Notes: generated by a model from the letters alone, not told the origin. A stretch of DNA of 64,000 bases from Dryococelus australis (GCA_029891345.1 CM056995.1:214713547-214777546), one strand, 5' to 3'; shown: positions 32,765 through 44,609, counted from the stretch's first letter. Translations and numbers: made by a program.

Positions 32765-35543
32765 CCTTTTTCTTTTCTGACACAGATATCTGAGCTTTCA
32801 TTAAGTACTCTGGTTCTCGTATGGGCAATTTCCTGGCATATCTGGAATCGATTATTTCTGGCAGAAGACTAAAATTTGTGGATTTTGGGGAATTTTTTTT
32901 TTTTGCTCCAATACGTGTCATCTTTCTTAATCACGTCACATATCATGCCCACAGGTGACCACACAACAAAGTGACAGTACTCCCGCTTTGAAATGTATAG
33001 AAGCCCTTCTACTTGGTACATATAAGAAAGATCATTTTTCAATCTTGGGTTTCCATTTTTCATGTCCATAAATCTTATTCGTTTGCTAGTGACAGCTTCT
33101 GTAGGTGTTAACAATTTTATAGACACAGGACATCTCACTTCTATAATATCATCGTAACCAATGAGCCAATTTAGCAATGCTCCTAGAAAAGGGAAGACTT
33201 CATCCACAAGCAGACTACATGTATCCACAGTGAGGTTGTTTTGTTCTGCGAATGTACTTTTGCAACTTTTTCTTTTTCTGAACCCCAACAGGTGTTTACG
33301 TTGCCTTTAAATGCATTGTAGAGTATTTGTTTCACCGTATTCACACAATATGTTGTAGGTTTCAATATACAAATTTTCCCGAAAAAAGAAGCTGTAATTC
33401 TCTTGCTGCGTTGTTCCTTCCACTCATGAGATGAACTTTGACCCGTAGTAATTTCTTCTATCTTCTTTCTGTCTTCTTGCATTAACTGATAACAAATTTT
33501 TCTTTCTTTTCTTCGTAGTCTTTTTCAGGTATGTCTTCTTCTATCCTGTATGCATCTGGTCCATAATCTAAGTCTGCTGACTACGGCTGCGTAGCACTTT
33601 ATTTTATTTTATTCTGAAATGCCAAACGACGTCGATTCTGAGAGATTTTCCTCTTGTTTGTTGCACGTCTCACAAATTTTTTCGTATGGAATTCTGGACT
33701 TTTGTTGATTGTAGACTTATGGATGACTCTACGCAATCCTCCTTTGGAATTTATGGCTACTACAGCCGCTTCACATCTTGTTTGATAAGAATTTCGGAGT
33801 GCGAAGTTGACGCGTTTCCCACCTACAGTTTGGCTACTACTGAACTGAAGTTCTCAGGTATATTTGTATGCACATATAGAATCAAACTGGTAGCATGACT
33901 TGCTACACGCTGCACAGATATGAGCAGTTCTTGCCAAATTCCTGCTTCCTTTAACTGCGGGACCAAATCTGTTTCTTCGTGTCTGGACTTCCCATCACAA
34001 AAATAATCTCTATCTACACACTTGTCTTGGTTACAAAAAAAAAAAAGGCATGGACTGTTCAATACGTCCTTTCTCAGTTCTTCTATGCGTTCGTAGTTAC
34101 TGTTGAAACTTTTTGGTCTTTCCTGTATTTATTTGCAGAAACAACTACTGTTCTGAGACGTTGTGCTTGGGTTTGTACGGTGGTTCGGAGTTGCAGATTT
34201 CCAAGTCTAGTGTTTCCACAAATGTCGCGGACTTTGTTCATAGAGTTCCTTAAAAGGTGATATCGATACTCGATTTTTTGGACTTGCGTTTCAGGACCAT
34301 AAGGCATAGCATCAACTAGTTTTCTGTGGAGTCTGTTATCTCCACCATCGATGAGCTTATTGTACTTGAGGCCATACATGTTCATACTCTACACGAAACC
34401 ATCAACAATGATGCCCTGCTCCATTGATGAAGATGTGCCTGTCCAGTTTTTCGCACACTTGTGCTCCGGCATGGAATCACAGTTTTCTGTGGATTTGTAG
34501 CATGCACATAATGAACAATATTTATTCCGGATACCAATGAAAAGTCTTTTATTTGTTTTGTAACACGTAATGGCACCCTGCAAAAAAAAACGTAGTGTTA
34601 GTTTCATGGATTTTAATTGTCATGTCATGTACTAGATTTTTGAATGATAATTTTCAGAAAGGAATTTACATGTGCCATTATAAAGTATGTAGATTGTAGA
34701 AGTCAGTAATGTAACTGCAGACTTATCAGAAAGTCTGTGTGGTTTTCCCATATTAGCAGTGACCAGTGAAATCTCAGTTTCAGTTTACATTCATTTAAAG
34801 TTTAAAATAAATACCATATAGTTTACTTGATTGTCCAAAACATTTCAACTAGAACACCATCCCTTCATTTACATGACAAAGGCGAAAACTGTAATACTTA
34901 CAACTCCCGAGAGTGAATTGTATTTAGTCTTGTAAGATCTTTTCGCCCAAGCCCCGTCAGCAACCACTGTTATAAGAGGACATCCTTCTTTGTCTAGTTC
35001 ACCAACTTCTTTGGTAAGTGCGGCCTCTTCTTTTGCTGCCTCTGTCATTAGTTCCTAAGCTGTTGCATGAATTGCTTCAGATACCTGGTCATGGTAAGTA
35101 TTCCAAGTATCTCTGAATGTGCAAGGCATATTAAGCGCTGCACAAATCTCTTCGAGTTGAGAGTAGCCACCACCAGTCGCTATCATGCCAGATACTGCCG
35201 ATGCATGTACATTCAAGGAGTCTGCCTCTTGACCTGGAGGTTCTGTGCGAACAGCCCTTGTGATATTGCACATTTTACATTTAAAAGATAAAAAGATACA
35301 AAAACCAAGCCGGCGTTCGTTGACACGTTCCATGTCTTTGAACGAGCATTCAAAAGGTTCGTGGTGATTAAGAGAGCGAATTGACTTTAAAAAATACTGT
35401 AAGTCAACAATCCATCGACCTTCAATTTTCACAGTTTGGCTAGGGGTTGTCTGTGTATCTTCGTTGGATAAGGTTAGTTGTGCATTATCTATGTTCACGG
35501 CATATTTATTTGCAGTTTTCATATGAAAGCACCAGATGATCAC
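32765..35543 (-). pseudogene. Mutator-like transposase fused to YqaJ-type exonuclease, broken
   Basis: The minus strand reads first a Mutator-like transposase domain: CSFKDMERVNERRLG, KCKMCNIT, SGMIATGGGYSQLEEICAAL (35543-35055). Then TVVADGAWAKRSY follows after one in-frame TAG (35052-35054). Beyond an intron come IGIRNKYCSLC, KNWTGTSSSM (34577-34389), KYNKLIDGGDNRLH (34380-34320) and CDGKSRHEETDLVP (about 33980). The second half is a YqaJ/lambda-exonuclease-type nuclease: RSKRITASFFGKI (33415-33375), CWGSEKEKVA (33290), FLGALLNWLIG, EVRCPV and YQVEGLLYIS (33190-32990). Key nuclease residues are altered: the usual PDG is LNW and the E-x-K is E-V-R. Several frameshifts break it between 33900 and 32870. 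Such fusions are known as uncharacterised transposon proteins in insects. The nuclease role in transposition is unknown. Confidence 0.85.
34578..34901 (-). other. Intron of the Mutator-YqaJ gene (324 bp)
   Basis: The donor, on the minus strand, is ggagtt|gtaagt at 34902/34901. The acceptor is a T-rich tract ending tttttttttgcag|ggtgcc at 34578/34577. The protein frame continues in phase across it (SGV then GAIT), and both sites fit the consensus closely. An upstream acceptor candidate, ctcatcttttcag, lies at about 35558. Confidence 0.75.
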
Positions 35544-35827
35544 ATTCGTTGTTAATACTGAAAAGATGAGAAATAAATATGTTTAAGGAACATATCCAAT
35601 GCCTTAAAAAAACAAGTTTGAAATTGATCTTAACAAATTATTATTAATTACACAATACTCTAATACATCACTACTAATAATCACTGCACAAATTTGGTTT
35701 TCATTTTCTATAAATATAGTAATGCTGTTTATGCTCTGTCTTCCTCTTTTCCTAAAACGTTATTTTGGGGTCTAGGTCTACCCCGATCCATGACATTGTT
35801 GTTAAGTCTGGTTATGTTTCGCCGAGT

Positions 35828-36062
35828 TGAGAATTTTAGGAGGCTCTTAGCATCTTTTAGAGCCGATGGGGTGAGTATGAAGTAGCGCCAAAATGTAAGG
35901 GCACGGGAAATGGAAGAGTCCCGGGAAAACCCACCGACCAACGGCATCGTCCGTCACTATTCCTACGTCCGAAGATCCGGGAGAGATCTCAACAGGAAAC
36001 TGAACTGTGATCACTTTGGCGAGAGGCATATACTCTCTACGCGATACACACCGCGGCCCCCA
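35828..36062 (-). mobile_element. SINE family A, copy 3 (minus strand)
   Basis: Plus-strand order: aggaggctcttagc...gggcacgggaaatggaagag, ccgggaaaacccaccgacca, cggcatcgtccgtcacgat-like, and a degenerate head ending accgcggccccc. This is the same word order as the copies at 12.4, 36.8 and 57.8 kb. The B box is damaged (gaactgtgatcac in place of ggttcgattcc). Confidence 0.8.
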
Positions 36063-36814
36063 CGTCTCGTTGACATCAGAGTCATTTGACAGAACTAAAA
36101 AATTAAACAGCGAATAATTACTTGCTGGATTTGACAGCTTGAGCTGCCTTTGAATTCCTTTGTAAATTATTCTGTAATAAAAGAGAAAATCTGTTTACAT
36201 ACAAATTTAATTAATTATCATTTGTCTTGTATATCATGCCACAAAAACTCAACCTGGGTTATGTATGCAACACTACAATATTGATTAAACAGACATAGGT
36301 TAATGCTATGCTACAAATATGCTACCAGTTCCCATATTAATTAGTAAAATTGGGAAAATATAATGTAACTTATATGGAAGTTAATTGTATGCATCTTTTG
36401 AGGATATTCTAGGGGAATACTAAAATTTTCATTGTATATTCCCATGAAAATATTTTGGAAATATCAAGAAGTCAATGAAAGGTGTGGTTAATTGCTAGGC
36501 TATACGTAACTTATTTTACGTTGAAATATTGAAGACCTACCTCACTATGCAAATCATAAGCCAGCCATTAGTGACTTCTTCCAGAACCCAAAATATAAGG
36601 TACTGCTGTTAGCAGTGTCTCTATGTCCTATATTTCCTACTTCTGTATGTAGCATATAGGCTACGCTTATTTTCTTGGCTTCAAGTTTGTACGGCAGTGC
36701 ATCATGGTAAAGGTTGGGGAGGGGAGGGGACCTGAGAAACAAATGCAGAAATGTTGGTTTGGACCATATGTTACACTGCCACATTAGCGAATAGGCAAAC
36801 GGATATGTTGCTGA
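36063..36814. other. AT-rich non-coding DNA between SINE copies
   Basis: No gene. A ggggaggggaggggacctga tract lies at about 36716. Confidence 0.45.
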
Positions 36815-37065
36815 GTTAACAGATTCGAGCGGATCATATGTGGTCTTGAAAACTGATGAGGGTGAATGTGGGGGAGTATGGGGTACTGCCGGAATGGAAG
36901 AGTGGGGGAAACGGGAGATCCTGGAGAAAACTCACCAAGCAGTGGCTTCATCCGGCACGATTCCCATACGCTAAAATCCAGGAGTGATCCCGACCGGGAA
37001 TCGAGCCCGAATCGCTTTGGAAAGAGACTAACTCTCCAAGTGACACACCACCGCAGCCTCCTCAC
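36815..37065 (-). mobile_element. SINE family A, copy 4 (minus strand)
   Basis: Plus-strand words: tcttgaaaactgatgagggt, ggtactgccggaatggaaga, gggggaaacgggagatcctg, cttcatccggcacgattccc, cgaccgggaatcgagcccga and accaccgcagcctcc. A well preserved copy whose B box (minus strand gggctcgattcccgg) is close to consensus. Confidence 0.87.
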
Positions 37066-37261
37066 GGCAATTAATTTGTAGAATGTAAGGCTACACTATG
37101 GACTAACAATAAATGTAAATGTGGATTTTCACATTATAAAAATATTTAATTTGAACTGCGTGGTCTGTAAAAAGTTAAAACTGTGACAACATACCATTAT
37201 TTTATCAACGCTCCAAAACTTAATATTTTCTTCGTTTCATTTTGCCTAAACTGACATTTAG

Positions 37262-37440
37262 GGGCTGCGGCGATCTAGCGGGTAGTGCCACTCATCAAGG
37301 CCATCCGGTTTCCACCCCTAGCGGGTTCCCTCCCTAATTTCAGCATGTGGTAATTGTGCCTGGACAACCCGCCGCTGGTCGACGGGTTTTCTCAGGGGTC
37401 TGGCGTTACACGAATGCTGTTTCTTTGGTATGCTGTAAGA
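37262..37440 (+). mobile_element. SINE family A, diverged subfamily, copy 5 (plus strand)
   Basis: Head ggggctgcggcgatctagcg, a degenerate B box (cggtttccacccc), then a variant body shared with copy 6: tggtaattgtgcctggacaa, cgggttttctcaggggtctg and gcgttaca..gctgtttctttgg. The taattgt and gtta/gcta words are absent from copies 1-4. Confidence 0.65.
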
Positions 37441-37649
37441 GGGTTGCAATAAAAAGGAACACGTGGACCCTTCTTCCAGAAAAAACTGGTTATGTGGTCC
37501 ACTGTCTGTGTTTACATGTAGTGTTTTCGGACGTTATTTTCAATACATTAATGCTTTTTAGGAGTTTCGTAATGTTTTGTACATTCTCAGCGCCCAAAGT
37601 AGGTTAAATTGATGCACGGCTTCGATATGATACCGCTGAAACAATCAGT

Positions 37650-37727
37650 GTCTTTTTTCACTTATTCTAAGTAGTGCAATTTTCACTGCGAATCAGTGGT
37701 TTTCGACTGATTCGAATTTAGAGTGTA
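37650..37727. mobile_element. Half copy of the cactctaaatt MITE
   Basis: ttattctaagtagtgcaatt, ttcactgcgaatcagtggtt and ttcgactgattcgaatttag + agtg match the right half of the element at 51986-52184 with few changes. The left half is missing. It lies between two inverted SINE copies. Confidence 0.75.
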
Positions 37728-37734
37728 GAGAGAA

Positions 37735-37880
37735 GGCATTATTTATGCTTTCTAGTGTCCGAAATACAGTAGCACCCGTAATGCAAGTGAAGGAAAACGG
37801 GAGATCCCCGAGAGAATCCACTGACCAAAGGCATCGTCCAGGTACAATTACCACTTGCTGTAATTCGGGAGTCATTATTT
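37735..37880 (-). mobile_element. SINE family A, diverged subfamily, copy 6 (minus strand, partial)
   Basis: Read on the minus strand it gives tggtaattgtacctggacga, tctctcggggatctcccgtt and gcattacgggtgctactgta + tttcgg, the same variant as copy 5 in the opposite direction. The head is lost after the taattgt segment. Confidence 0.65.
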
Positions 37881-39169
37881 TTTCATTGTCTTTTGACAAT
37901 CCCGGATCTTAAGTTTTAGTAATGTTTTGAGAACTATAAAAACGTTCATAGCTATGTGTAAGCTATCGCAAAATAACCATTTCTGTTTGATTATATAGTA
38001 GGCCTACTTTTGGGTGGTCTTGATTGTATGTTAGAACATGCATATAACATAATTTATATGTTTTGACAGTTATGTTTCATTCACATTTAAATTTAAATTG
38101 CGGAAATTTTAACTCAGTTTTTGCTTGACTGTTATAAATGTAGTAAATGTTTACAGTCGCACTATTGTTAAGTATTTCATTAGATAGTGTACCAGTCCCA
38201 CGCTCATGAACAATTTTTCGTCCGATTAAATAAGTGGTAGGCCACACGCCTTAGGGCGTTTCTCAATAATATCAGGATAACTAATCTTGTCGATAAATAT
38301 TATTTTCATCATACAATGATTGAAAGTTCGGCACCGGCCGGCTGCATTGGGAATTTTTTTTTTATAGATATTTCCCGTTTTCAGTTACAGGAAAATGTTA
38401 GTGCAGCCGTTCAACATGACCCTTTACAGTTCCTCATACAGTGGTTATCTTATCCGCATTAAGTTAAATAAAGATTTCAATTAAGGTGTATCCCACAACA
38501 ACAATAATGCTCTCAGATTTATACAAGAATAAGTTTCCACGTTTCTCAATGCATGGGCGAATTCGTTAAGACATGATGGTGTTCAGTATGTTATGTTGTA
38601 AAATCTAACAGCTGATATCTTTGTAAATTAAACGCTGACTTTCATTCTCGATACTAGTCTTGAAAATACAATGGCACTTAATAATAGTGCCGAATTGTGT
38701 GCGGTATTAAATGTAGCGTTTTTCACGCACACTTGGTGTGTGAATATAAAAACTACGCGAAGAGCAAGGAGGGACCTCCGTTCCTCGACCTGCAACTTCC
38801 CCTACTGTCCCTCCCTCCGCGTTCAGTTACAGCGCTATCACCACTCCTCCTGTTCCAAAGGTCAGGCGAGCCAATTGCAGCTTGCTAGCGACGAGGGCAG
38901 CACATCCTGGGCGCGGAAAACGCAGTAAACATACGTTGTTGGTATTCCGTTTACTCAAAATTTTAAGCGGTGACCATAGGGTTTGAATGCATCAATCTGT
39001 TCAGAAAAGATGCCGCTTTGTCATTATAATTTAAAACTCTGTTTTTCGTTGGAATTTATTACGTATACAAATATTTAAACATGGCGATATCTGTCGATTT
39101 CGCTAGTTTTTAACGAGAATTTTTGAATTTCTATATCTTGCTTGCTCGTAGGTCACAACTGATTGCAAC
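37881..39169. other. Non-coding DNA left of the provirus
   Basis: Mostly AT-rich. A less AT-rich segment at 38740-38930 has two overlapping short ORFs without a family match. Confidence 0.4.
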
Positions 39170-39776
39170 TGACGACAAATGACCAACACTGGAGCCCGAG
39201 TAGCTCGATCGCAGAGCTTATAAAACGCCTAACTTGTGTCACTGTATGTGCCCATCCGGCCCGATATAGCGCCTCCTTGGATGCCCAGCATCGGCAATGG
39301 CCATCGTGCATGACTTCCAGCTCATATCCTGCAGGATTAAGATTCATTTACGCCCGCGAGTGAAACCACCGAGCAGAAGGGGCTCGAGGCAGCCCCCGAA
39401 ACATGGGACACGCTCAGCACCAGTAATTAGTAATCTTTACACGAGGTGGTCGTCCAGTCGTTTGCATATTTGGCGGCGGCCAGATGCCAGCCCTTGGTCG
39501 CGAAACACTGGCTGGAGCCTCGCACACAAACCTTACAGCCTCGCTCGTTTGTGAAACTGGCACACGATCTCTCCCAAATAAAAATCAAAGTAATCCCTAT
39601 GGAATCCGTCACTAACTCTGGCTAGCAGGCTCCTGTCAGCTGTACGTGCACAAGACACCGGAATTTATATTACCAATTACTTCACAATAACTCTCACATA
39701 AAAAGTGCACCTGATTATTAGTTTTTATCTTGACCCTTCTACTCTTAACTAAGGGCTGAAGGCCCAGTTCATCACA
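39170..39776 (-). repeat. 3' LTR of the provirus (diverged)
   Basis: On the minus strand it begins TGTGATGAACTGGGCCTTCA right after a purine tract and ends ...gtcgtca. Segments align in order with 46115-46837: ctgggccttcagcccttagt against ctggccttaagcccaagtgt, the cggaatttatatt/cggcttaaatatct TATA area, ggtcgtccagtcgtttgcat against gatcgtccaccgattacata, and actggctggag against gctggcctggag. Identity is modest, hence the caution. Confidence 0.5.
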
Positions 39777-39789
39777 ATTCCCTCTTCTT
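39777..39789 (-). promoter_or_regulatory. Polypurine tract
   Basis: The minus strand reads aagaagagggaat immediately before the TG of the proposed 3' LTR. This is where plus-strand DNA synthesis would be primed. Confidence 0.55.
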
Positions 39790-40499
39790 AACACACCCAT
39801 AATCGCCTGACACTGGCGAATAGGTTATCAAACTTTTGAACTAGTGTGGGTAGTTCTTGTAAGGATCTGACGATACTTGTTATTGCAATCTGCAACCCAG
39901 TTGCTTTCTATCTTCCATCAACTTGTGGAAGATGGCACCGCGCCGGATGTTGGACCTCCAAACACACCATGGCTTCCTATCCCAGGTCGAGACACGACAT
40001 TTGCGCCCAATGAATTTATGGGTAACAAGGGCCAGTAAGTTTACTATAATTGTGGCATTATGGTGGACACCATCTTCCAAGTCATTATGAGGCAGCATCT
40101 CCAACTGTGCTGGCCCTGCCTGGTACCTACCAGTGTTTTCGCCCTACCATATGATCGGCTCCCCAGTGGAACTACAGTTTAACTTCCATTAAACCAGTGG
40201 CATATCGTAACTTGACCCTTTACCATTTATATCTTGTTCGGCCTATAGGGGTCTATGTCTGCGTGGGATGTCGGTACACTGGTATGGTCACAGATATCCT
40301 CCTGCCCATAGAGTGTCCCTATTCCAATTTACTTGTTGAATAGTCTCCCTAATTTCTCTAACAATATCTAAAGCCATACATTGTCTGTTCACATTGCACA
40401 ATCCTACAAGCTTCCTTAATCTTTGTTTACAACACGGATTCTATATTGAGCTCCATTAGGCCTATTTTCTTACGCCCCTGCTATTAATATAATTTACAA
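39790..40499. other. Provirus spacer without recognisable coding sequence
   Basis: Between the polypurine tract and the AT-rich repeats. Short ORFs only. Confidence 0.35.
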
Positions 40500-41285
40500 A
40501 ATTTTTATTATATGCATTAATCGTTCACAAAAAAAAAAGATTTTCGTGTTCTTCATAACCTAAACTCTATCTCGTCTTCAATTACTTATGTACCTTAATA
40601 CTTTAAAACATTTACATTAGTTAACCAAATCAAAATCCACCTCGTTATTCGCTTGTAATTTGTTACCTTTGAACACTACTTTAATCACTAGACAGAAAAA
40701 ATTACTTTAATTATCAATCACTATCCTCAATCAATAATCATATAGTCCGACCTTAATTACCAATTACAAAATATTATTTCAGTTAGTACTCTCAAAATGC
40801 CGCATAAATCAACAATTTAGAGAATGTTATTTCAACTAATAAACACAAAACGTTATCACAATCAAAGCACAACTACCTTATAAAAAGGTTAAAAAAATGT
40901 TACCTCAATCAACCAAAAAATTCTACCTCATTGGAATATAAAAATATGCAATTTTAATTACTAGTCACAACAATCAAATGTTACTTCGGAAGAAACGCAA
41001 CCTCTCTCAACTGTTCACCACATATTACCTTAATGTAAAAAAATATTATCTCATCAAAAATAACAAATGCTATCTCAATTATGATTCACTCGATGTTTCT
41101 TATTCACAATGTAAAATCCCTACATTAAACTTTCACATAGAGACATGAACACTTCACAAAATAATATTGCACAAAGAATACTTCAGCTTCAAAATTTCAT
41201 GACTTGAAAAATAAGCTCAAACATATCAATCGTGTAACTTGAAATGTGACTGGAAAAATTAACAAAGATTTTTTGCACAAATTAT
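40500..41285. repeat. Degenerate AT-rich repeats, 'aaatgttacctcaatcaac' theme
   Basis: Words of the type (a)tgttacctcaatcaacca, gttatttcaactaataaaca and attacttta-attatcaatca recur about every 40 bp. They lie behind the second copy of the env tail. A similar AT-rich block, with paired catct(cc/ac)t(g)actttcaatatt units, lies at 41.8-42.55 kb behind the first copy. Confidence 0.45.
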
Positions 41286-41289
41286 TATT

Positions 41290-41800
41290 TTCTTCTTTCT
41301 TTTCATTAGCTGGTTCTGATAGATTTTCGTTGGGGATTCGATGACGATCTACCCTTGCCTTGGGGATTCTGCATTCAGGAGTTTCTACGTAATGGTGATC
41401 ACTGCTGCTCACCTCCCTCCACTGTCTGTTGCTCTGTTGGTCGCTTCGTATATGTGGCTGTCATCATCATCAAATGGGTCACCTCGACGTCTCTTCATCC
41501 ACAAGTAATCCCTGTAACACTTGAATACTCTGTATAAGCAATATAGTAGGGCCATGATACAAAGAAGCAATTGCATTGTTGGAAAATTCATTAAATACCC
41601 ATTATTGGAATCGCAACGGTTTCTGAGGGGCATTTAGTCAAAGTCTTCCTCCATTTTAGCTATCAAAATTTTTCCTTAGGGAAGATCTTTCTCATCAAAT
41701 TCCTTTAATATCTCTACTATTGAGGAGTTATCATGCTTACATTCTAATTTTGCAACATCTAAAGCAGTCTGAAGCAGATTGGAACTGCACAATTTATGAA
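41290..41800 (-). pseudogene. Second copy of the env C-terminal tail
   Basis: Minus-strand ORF 41633-41409 starts MPLRNRC and has a strongly hydrophobic segment (MQLLLCIMALLYCLYRVF) followed by a basic and then acidic tail, RRRGDPFDDDDSHIYE: a membrane anchor and cytoplasmic tail. The stretch aligns in DNA and protein with 42555-43030 (for example YCLYRVFKCYRDYL here against YCSYRISKCYRGYL there, and both carry HIYE). The offset is about 1.27 kb. It therefore looks like a tandem duplication of the env end plus its spacer. Confidence 0.65.
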
Positions 41801-42399
41801 ACAGTACCTCAATCAACATTATTAAAAAATTCCCTCAATTAACGGCATTGAATCCACCCTACATTTTATTCACATACTCCATATTACAACCTACATGAAA
41901 TTTCAATCTTCTCACATTACACATATTTTACTTAAATGAGATATTACTTATTATATTTGCAAGTAAATTTTCTTTTCCAAAATTAAATTTACGTCACTTA
42001 AAACATCTCCTGACTTTCAATATTCCACAGATTCACTTCACCTACAGCATCTACTAACTTTCAATATTCTACATTACATCCACATATAACTTTATACTAC
42101 ATCATCTTGTGTGCAATGCTTCCTTCAATTACACTGCATTATATCAACAAATAAATTAAGCTTACTTCGCCTTGTGTACAGCATCTCCTTACTTCAAATC
42201 CACAAGAATGTTACGCCACTTAGAACATCTTCATTAAAACCACATCAACCTTAAAATTATATGGCTCAAAATTACAAACTCGACTTCAAAACTATATAAC
42301 TCAAATCACAGTTTCAACATTGGTCAACCAATACTGTTCAAATTCTACCTCAATTTCTTCATGACATAATTCACAGCTTTAACATTTTAGCATTTAGAA

Positions 42400-42560
42400 A
42401 TAAAGAGAAAACTCCTTCCGATTATTTAAATTCCCTTTCTCCGCCAGCAATTTTAAACTTCAACAGTTAGAAAATTCCTTTCAATTATTTAGATTTGGTT
42501 CTCCTCTATAATTTAAAACTTTGACATTTAGAAAATTCTCTTTCAATTATTTAAATTTCT
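42400..42560. repeat. About 64-bp tandem repeat behind env
   Basis: aattatttaaattccctttc, aattatttagatttggttct and aattatttaaatttctctct begin successive units. Each is preceded by ttagaaaattc(c/t)(t/c)tttc and the words taaac-tt(c/t)aaca/tgaca. Confidence 0.7.
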
Positions 42561-44543
42561 CTCTTCTTCAGCAGCATTTGTGGGATTTTCACTGCAAACA
42601 AGGAAAAAATCTACTCGTGTCTTGGCAACTCTTCTTGCGGGAGAAGGTACATATCGGGGTTCATGGTTCCCGCTTGCCTCCCTTCACTCCTGGAATGTGT
42701 GAATATATATCATTTCTTCGTATATGTGGTTCTCCGCGTCATCACTGGAGTCGCCACGGCATTGTTTATTCACAAGGTACCCTCTGTAACATTTAGAAAT
42801 ACGGTATGAACAATACATAACTAATATAACATTTTATAACACCTGATTTATTAGCACAAACGTCAGATAATTATGCTGGGAGTCGCAGCGATGTTAATGG
42901 ATTTATAACACAATGCCTCCTTTAAATAATGAAAATAAATTTTTCTGTGGGGAATATCCTCTTCTCCTAATTCTTTCAAGATTCCTACGATAGTTGATTC
43001 ATCGTACCCACTCCCTATTTTCACATCTCTTAACGGCTTCTGGAATATATTCGGGTTTCTTGGAATATGAATTTGATTTAGAATCATCTTGACTGAGGTC
43101 TGACCTGAGGAATGGGATAATAGAGTAAATTATTTGCTGTGGAGACTACAGCTCTCAAGTAATTCAACAATACCATAACCATGCAACATCCTAGATCCTA
43201 GAGGTATATTTTGTTGTACACAGTAATCAATTACAACATCGGCGGTATGTCTAATACTGTAAATCCAGGCATTCGTTACAGTTATACCATACAATACAGG
43301 GGAATAATCCGCGAGTACACTGATCTGTCACAATTTTTCACTATACGCCTGGTTTCCTGCAAATAGGTTATACAAACAAGACTGTTCTTCATGACTGCTT
43401 ATGGGTAGTTCAGGGGAGCAAATGTTTACTACAGAATCCTGACAGTTTCTTAAAACATCTGAGGTAAGCTCAAGAAACAATCATTTATCATTAAAAATTA
43501 TAAAATATTTGTTAAAACTGCCAATTTGTAAATATGTACTATTATCACTTGCCAAAGTAGGTAGACTTACTGCCTTATGCAATGTAAATAGGTGATTTTG
43601 TGAACAAATTTAGGAAGGTACGTGTAGTTGCTGCACGCACTGAAGCTAAATTATAATAAGGGTATATCCCGTCTGTCCTCAGATTAATTAGGAATGACAA
43701 TCCTATACTCCTTAGAATTTTAACGATCTTTGCTGATGTCAGAAAAAAAGACAATAATTTTCCCAGGCTGGTCAAGTCTAGCGCTTCAGTAAATAGTGTA
43801 ACTTCTTCGCGAATATCTCCTAGGATAGTCTCTAATATTCTCACTGCGGAATTAAAGTTATAAATTATGCCTAATTGCTGATGAATATTGCTAATCTCCC
43901 TCTTAAAGGCTTCCTGCAAACTGTTTAATCTGGTACCTATCGCGTTTGTTGTTAATGCCAAAGTCTCTAATAATCTCCAATGCCTTATAAATGCTCTGCG
44001 AATATAGTTAAGAAACGTTAATTGATCTTTTACAACGTGGACTATTTCTTTGTTACTGTGTGTCAACGGAATAATTTTTTCATTAATACTTTTAAAATCA
44101 CTCTCAAACATAGTTCCAGATAACACTGTTAAAAGTTCTCCACCTATATTTATCAATTTACACCTGTTCCTACCGGATGGTTTAAAATTGCTCCTAACAT
44201 TATTTATGATGCCAAGAATTTTTTTAGCTTCTGCATTTAATACCCCAATTTCTCGCTAAATTACTTCCCTCACAAATACAGTTAAATTTATACTTTCAGT
44301 ATCTGAATCTATTACATTGTACTACGCTACAGGATCTACAAAGTACCAGAACTGCTCGACTGCTGCCATGCAGTAAATGGTGTCAATATTAACGATGAGG
44401 ATCCACTTATCTCCGGTTATCAACACATTACCTTGCTTTATGAATGGTATCCCACTTAACTGCTGATCTGCTGCCTTGGTGATTCCTTGGTCAACTGCAT
44501 CCACCCAACTCGGAATCATTAGGTTCCCAACAACTACAAACAC
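42560..44543 (-). pseudogene. env: Errantivirus envelope glycoprotein gene (env), broken
   Basis: Insect retrovirus envelopes are class I-like fusion proteins related to baculovirus F. The minus strand shows a surface-subunit start (44543-44322) with an N-terminal hydrophobic stretch, broken by a stop. Next comes the end of the surface subunit and a cleavage-site region in which the usual basic furin site is only RNRC, followed by LINIGGELLTVLSGT, the conserved start of the fusion subunit. A long helical region follows to 43575 with heptad-like spacing (NIHQQLGIIYNFNSAVRILETILG). Further ectodomain, tail and anchor fragments run in several frames to about 42560. At least six breaks are visible. 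The domain order and length (about 600 residues) match errantiviral env. It is not functional as it stands. Confidence 0.75.
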
Positions 44544-44609
44544 AAAAATACATACAGTATCTCACATTCTCCTTATGGCAAGGCGAATCTGGCATAGGCC
44601 GTTTACTCC

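Noticed and set aside
37262-37880. One SINE split by an insertion
   Set aside because: The two halves are in opposite orientations, so they are two copies, not one interrupted copy.
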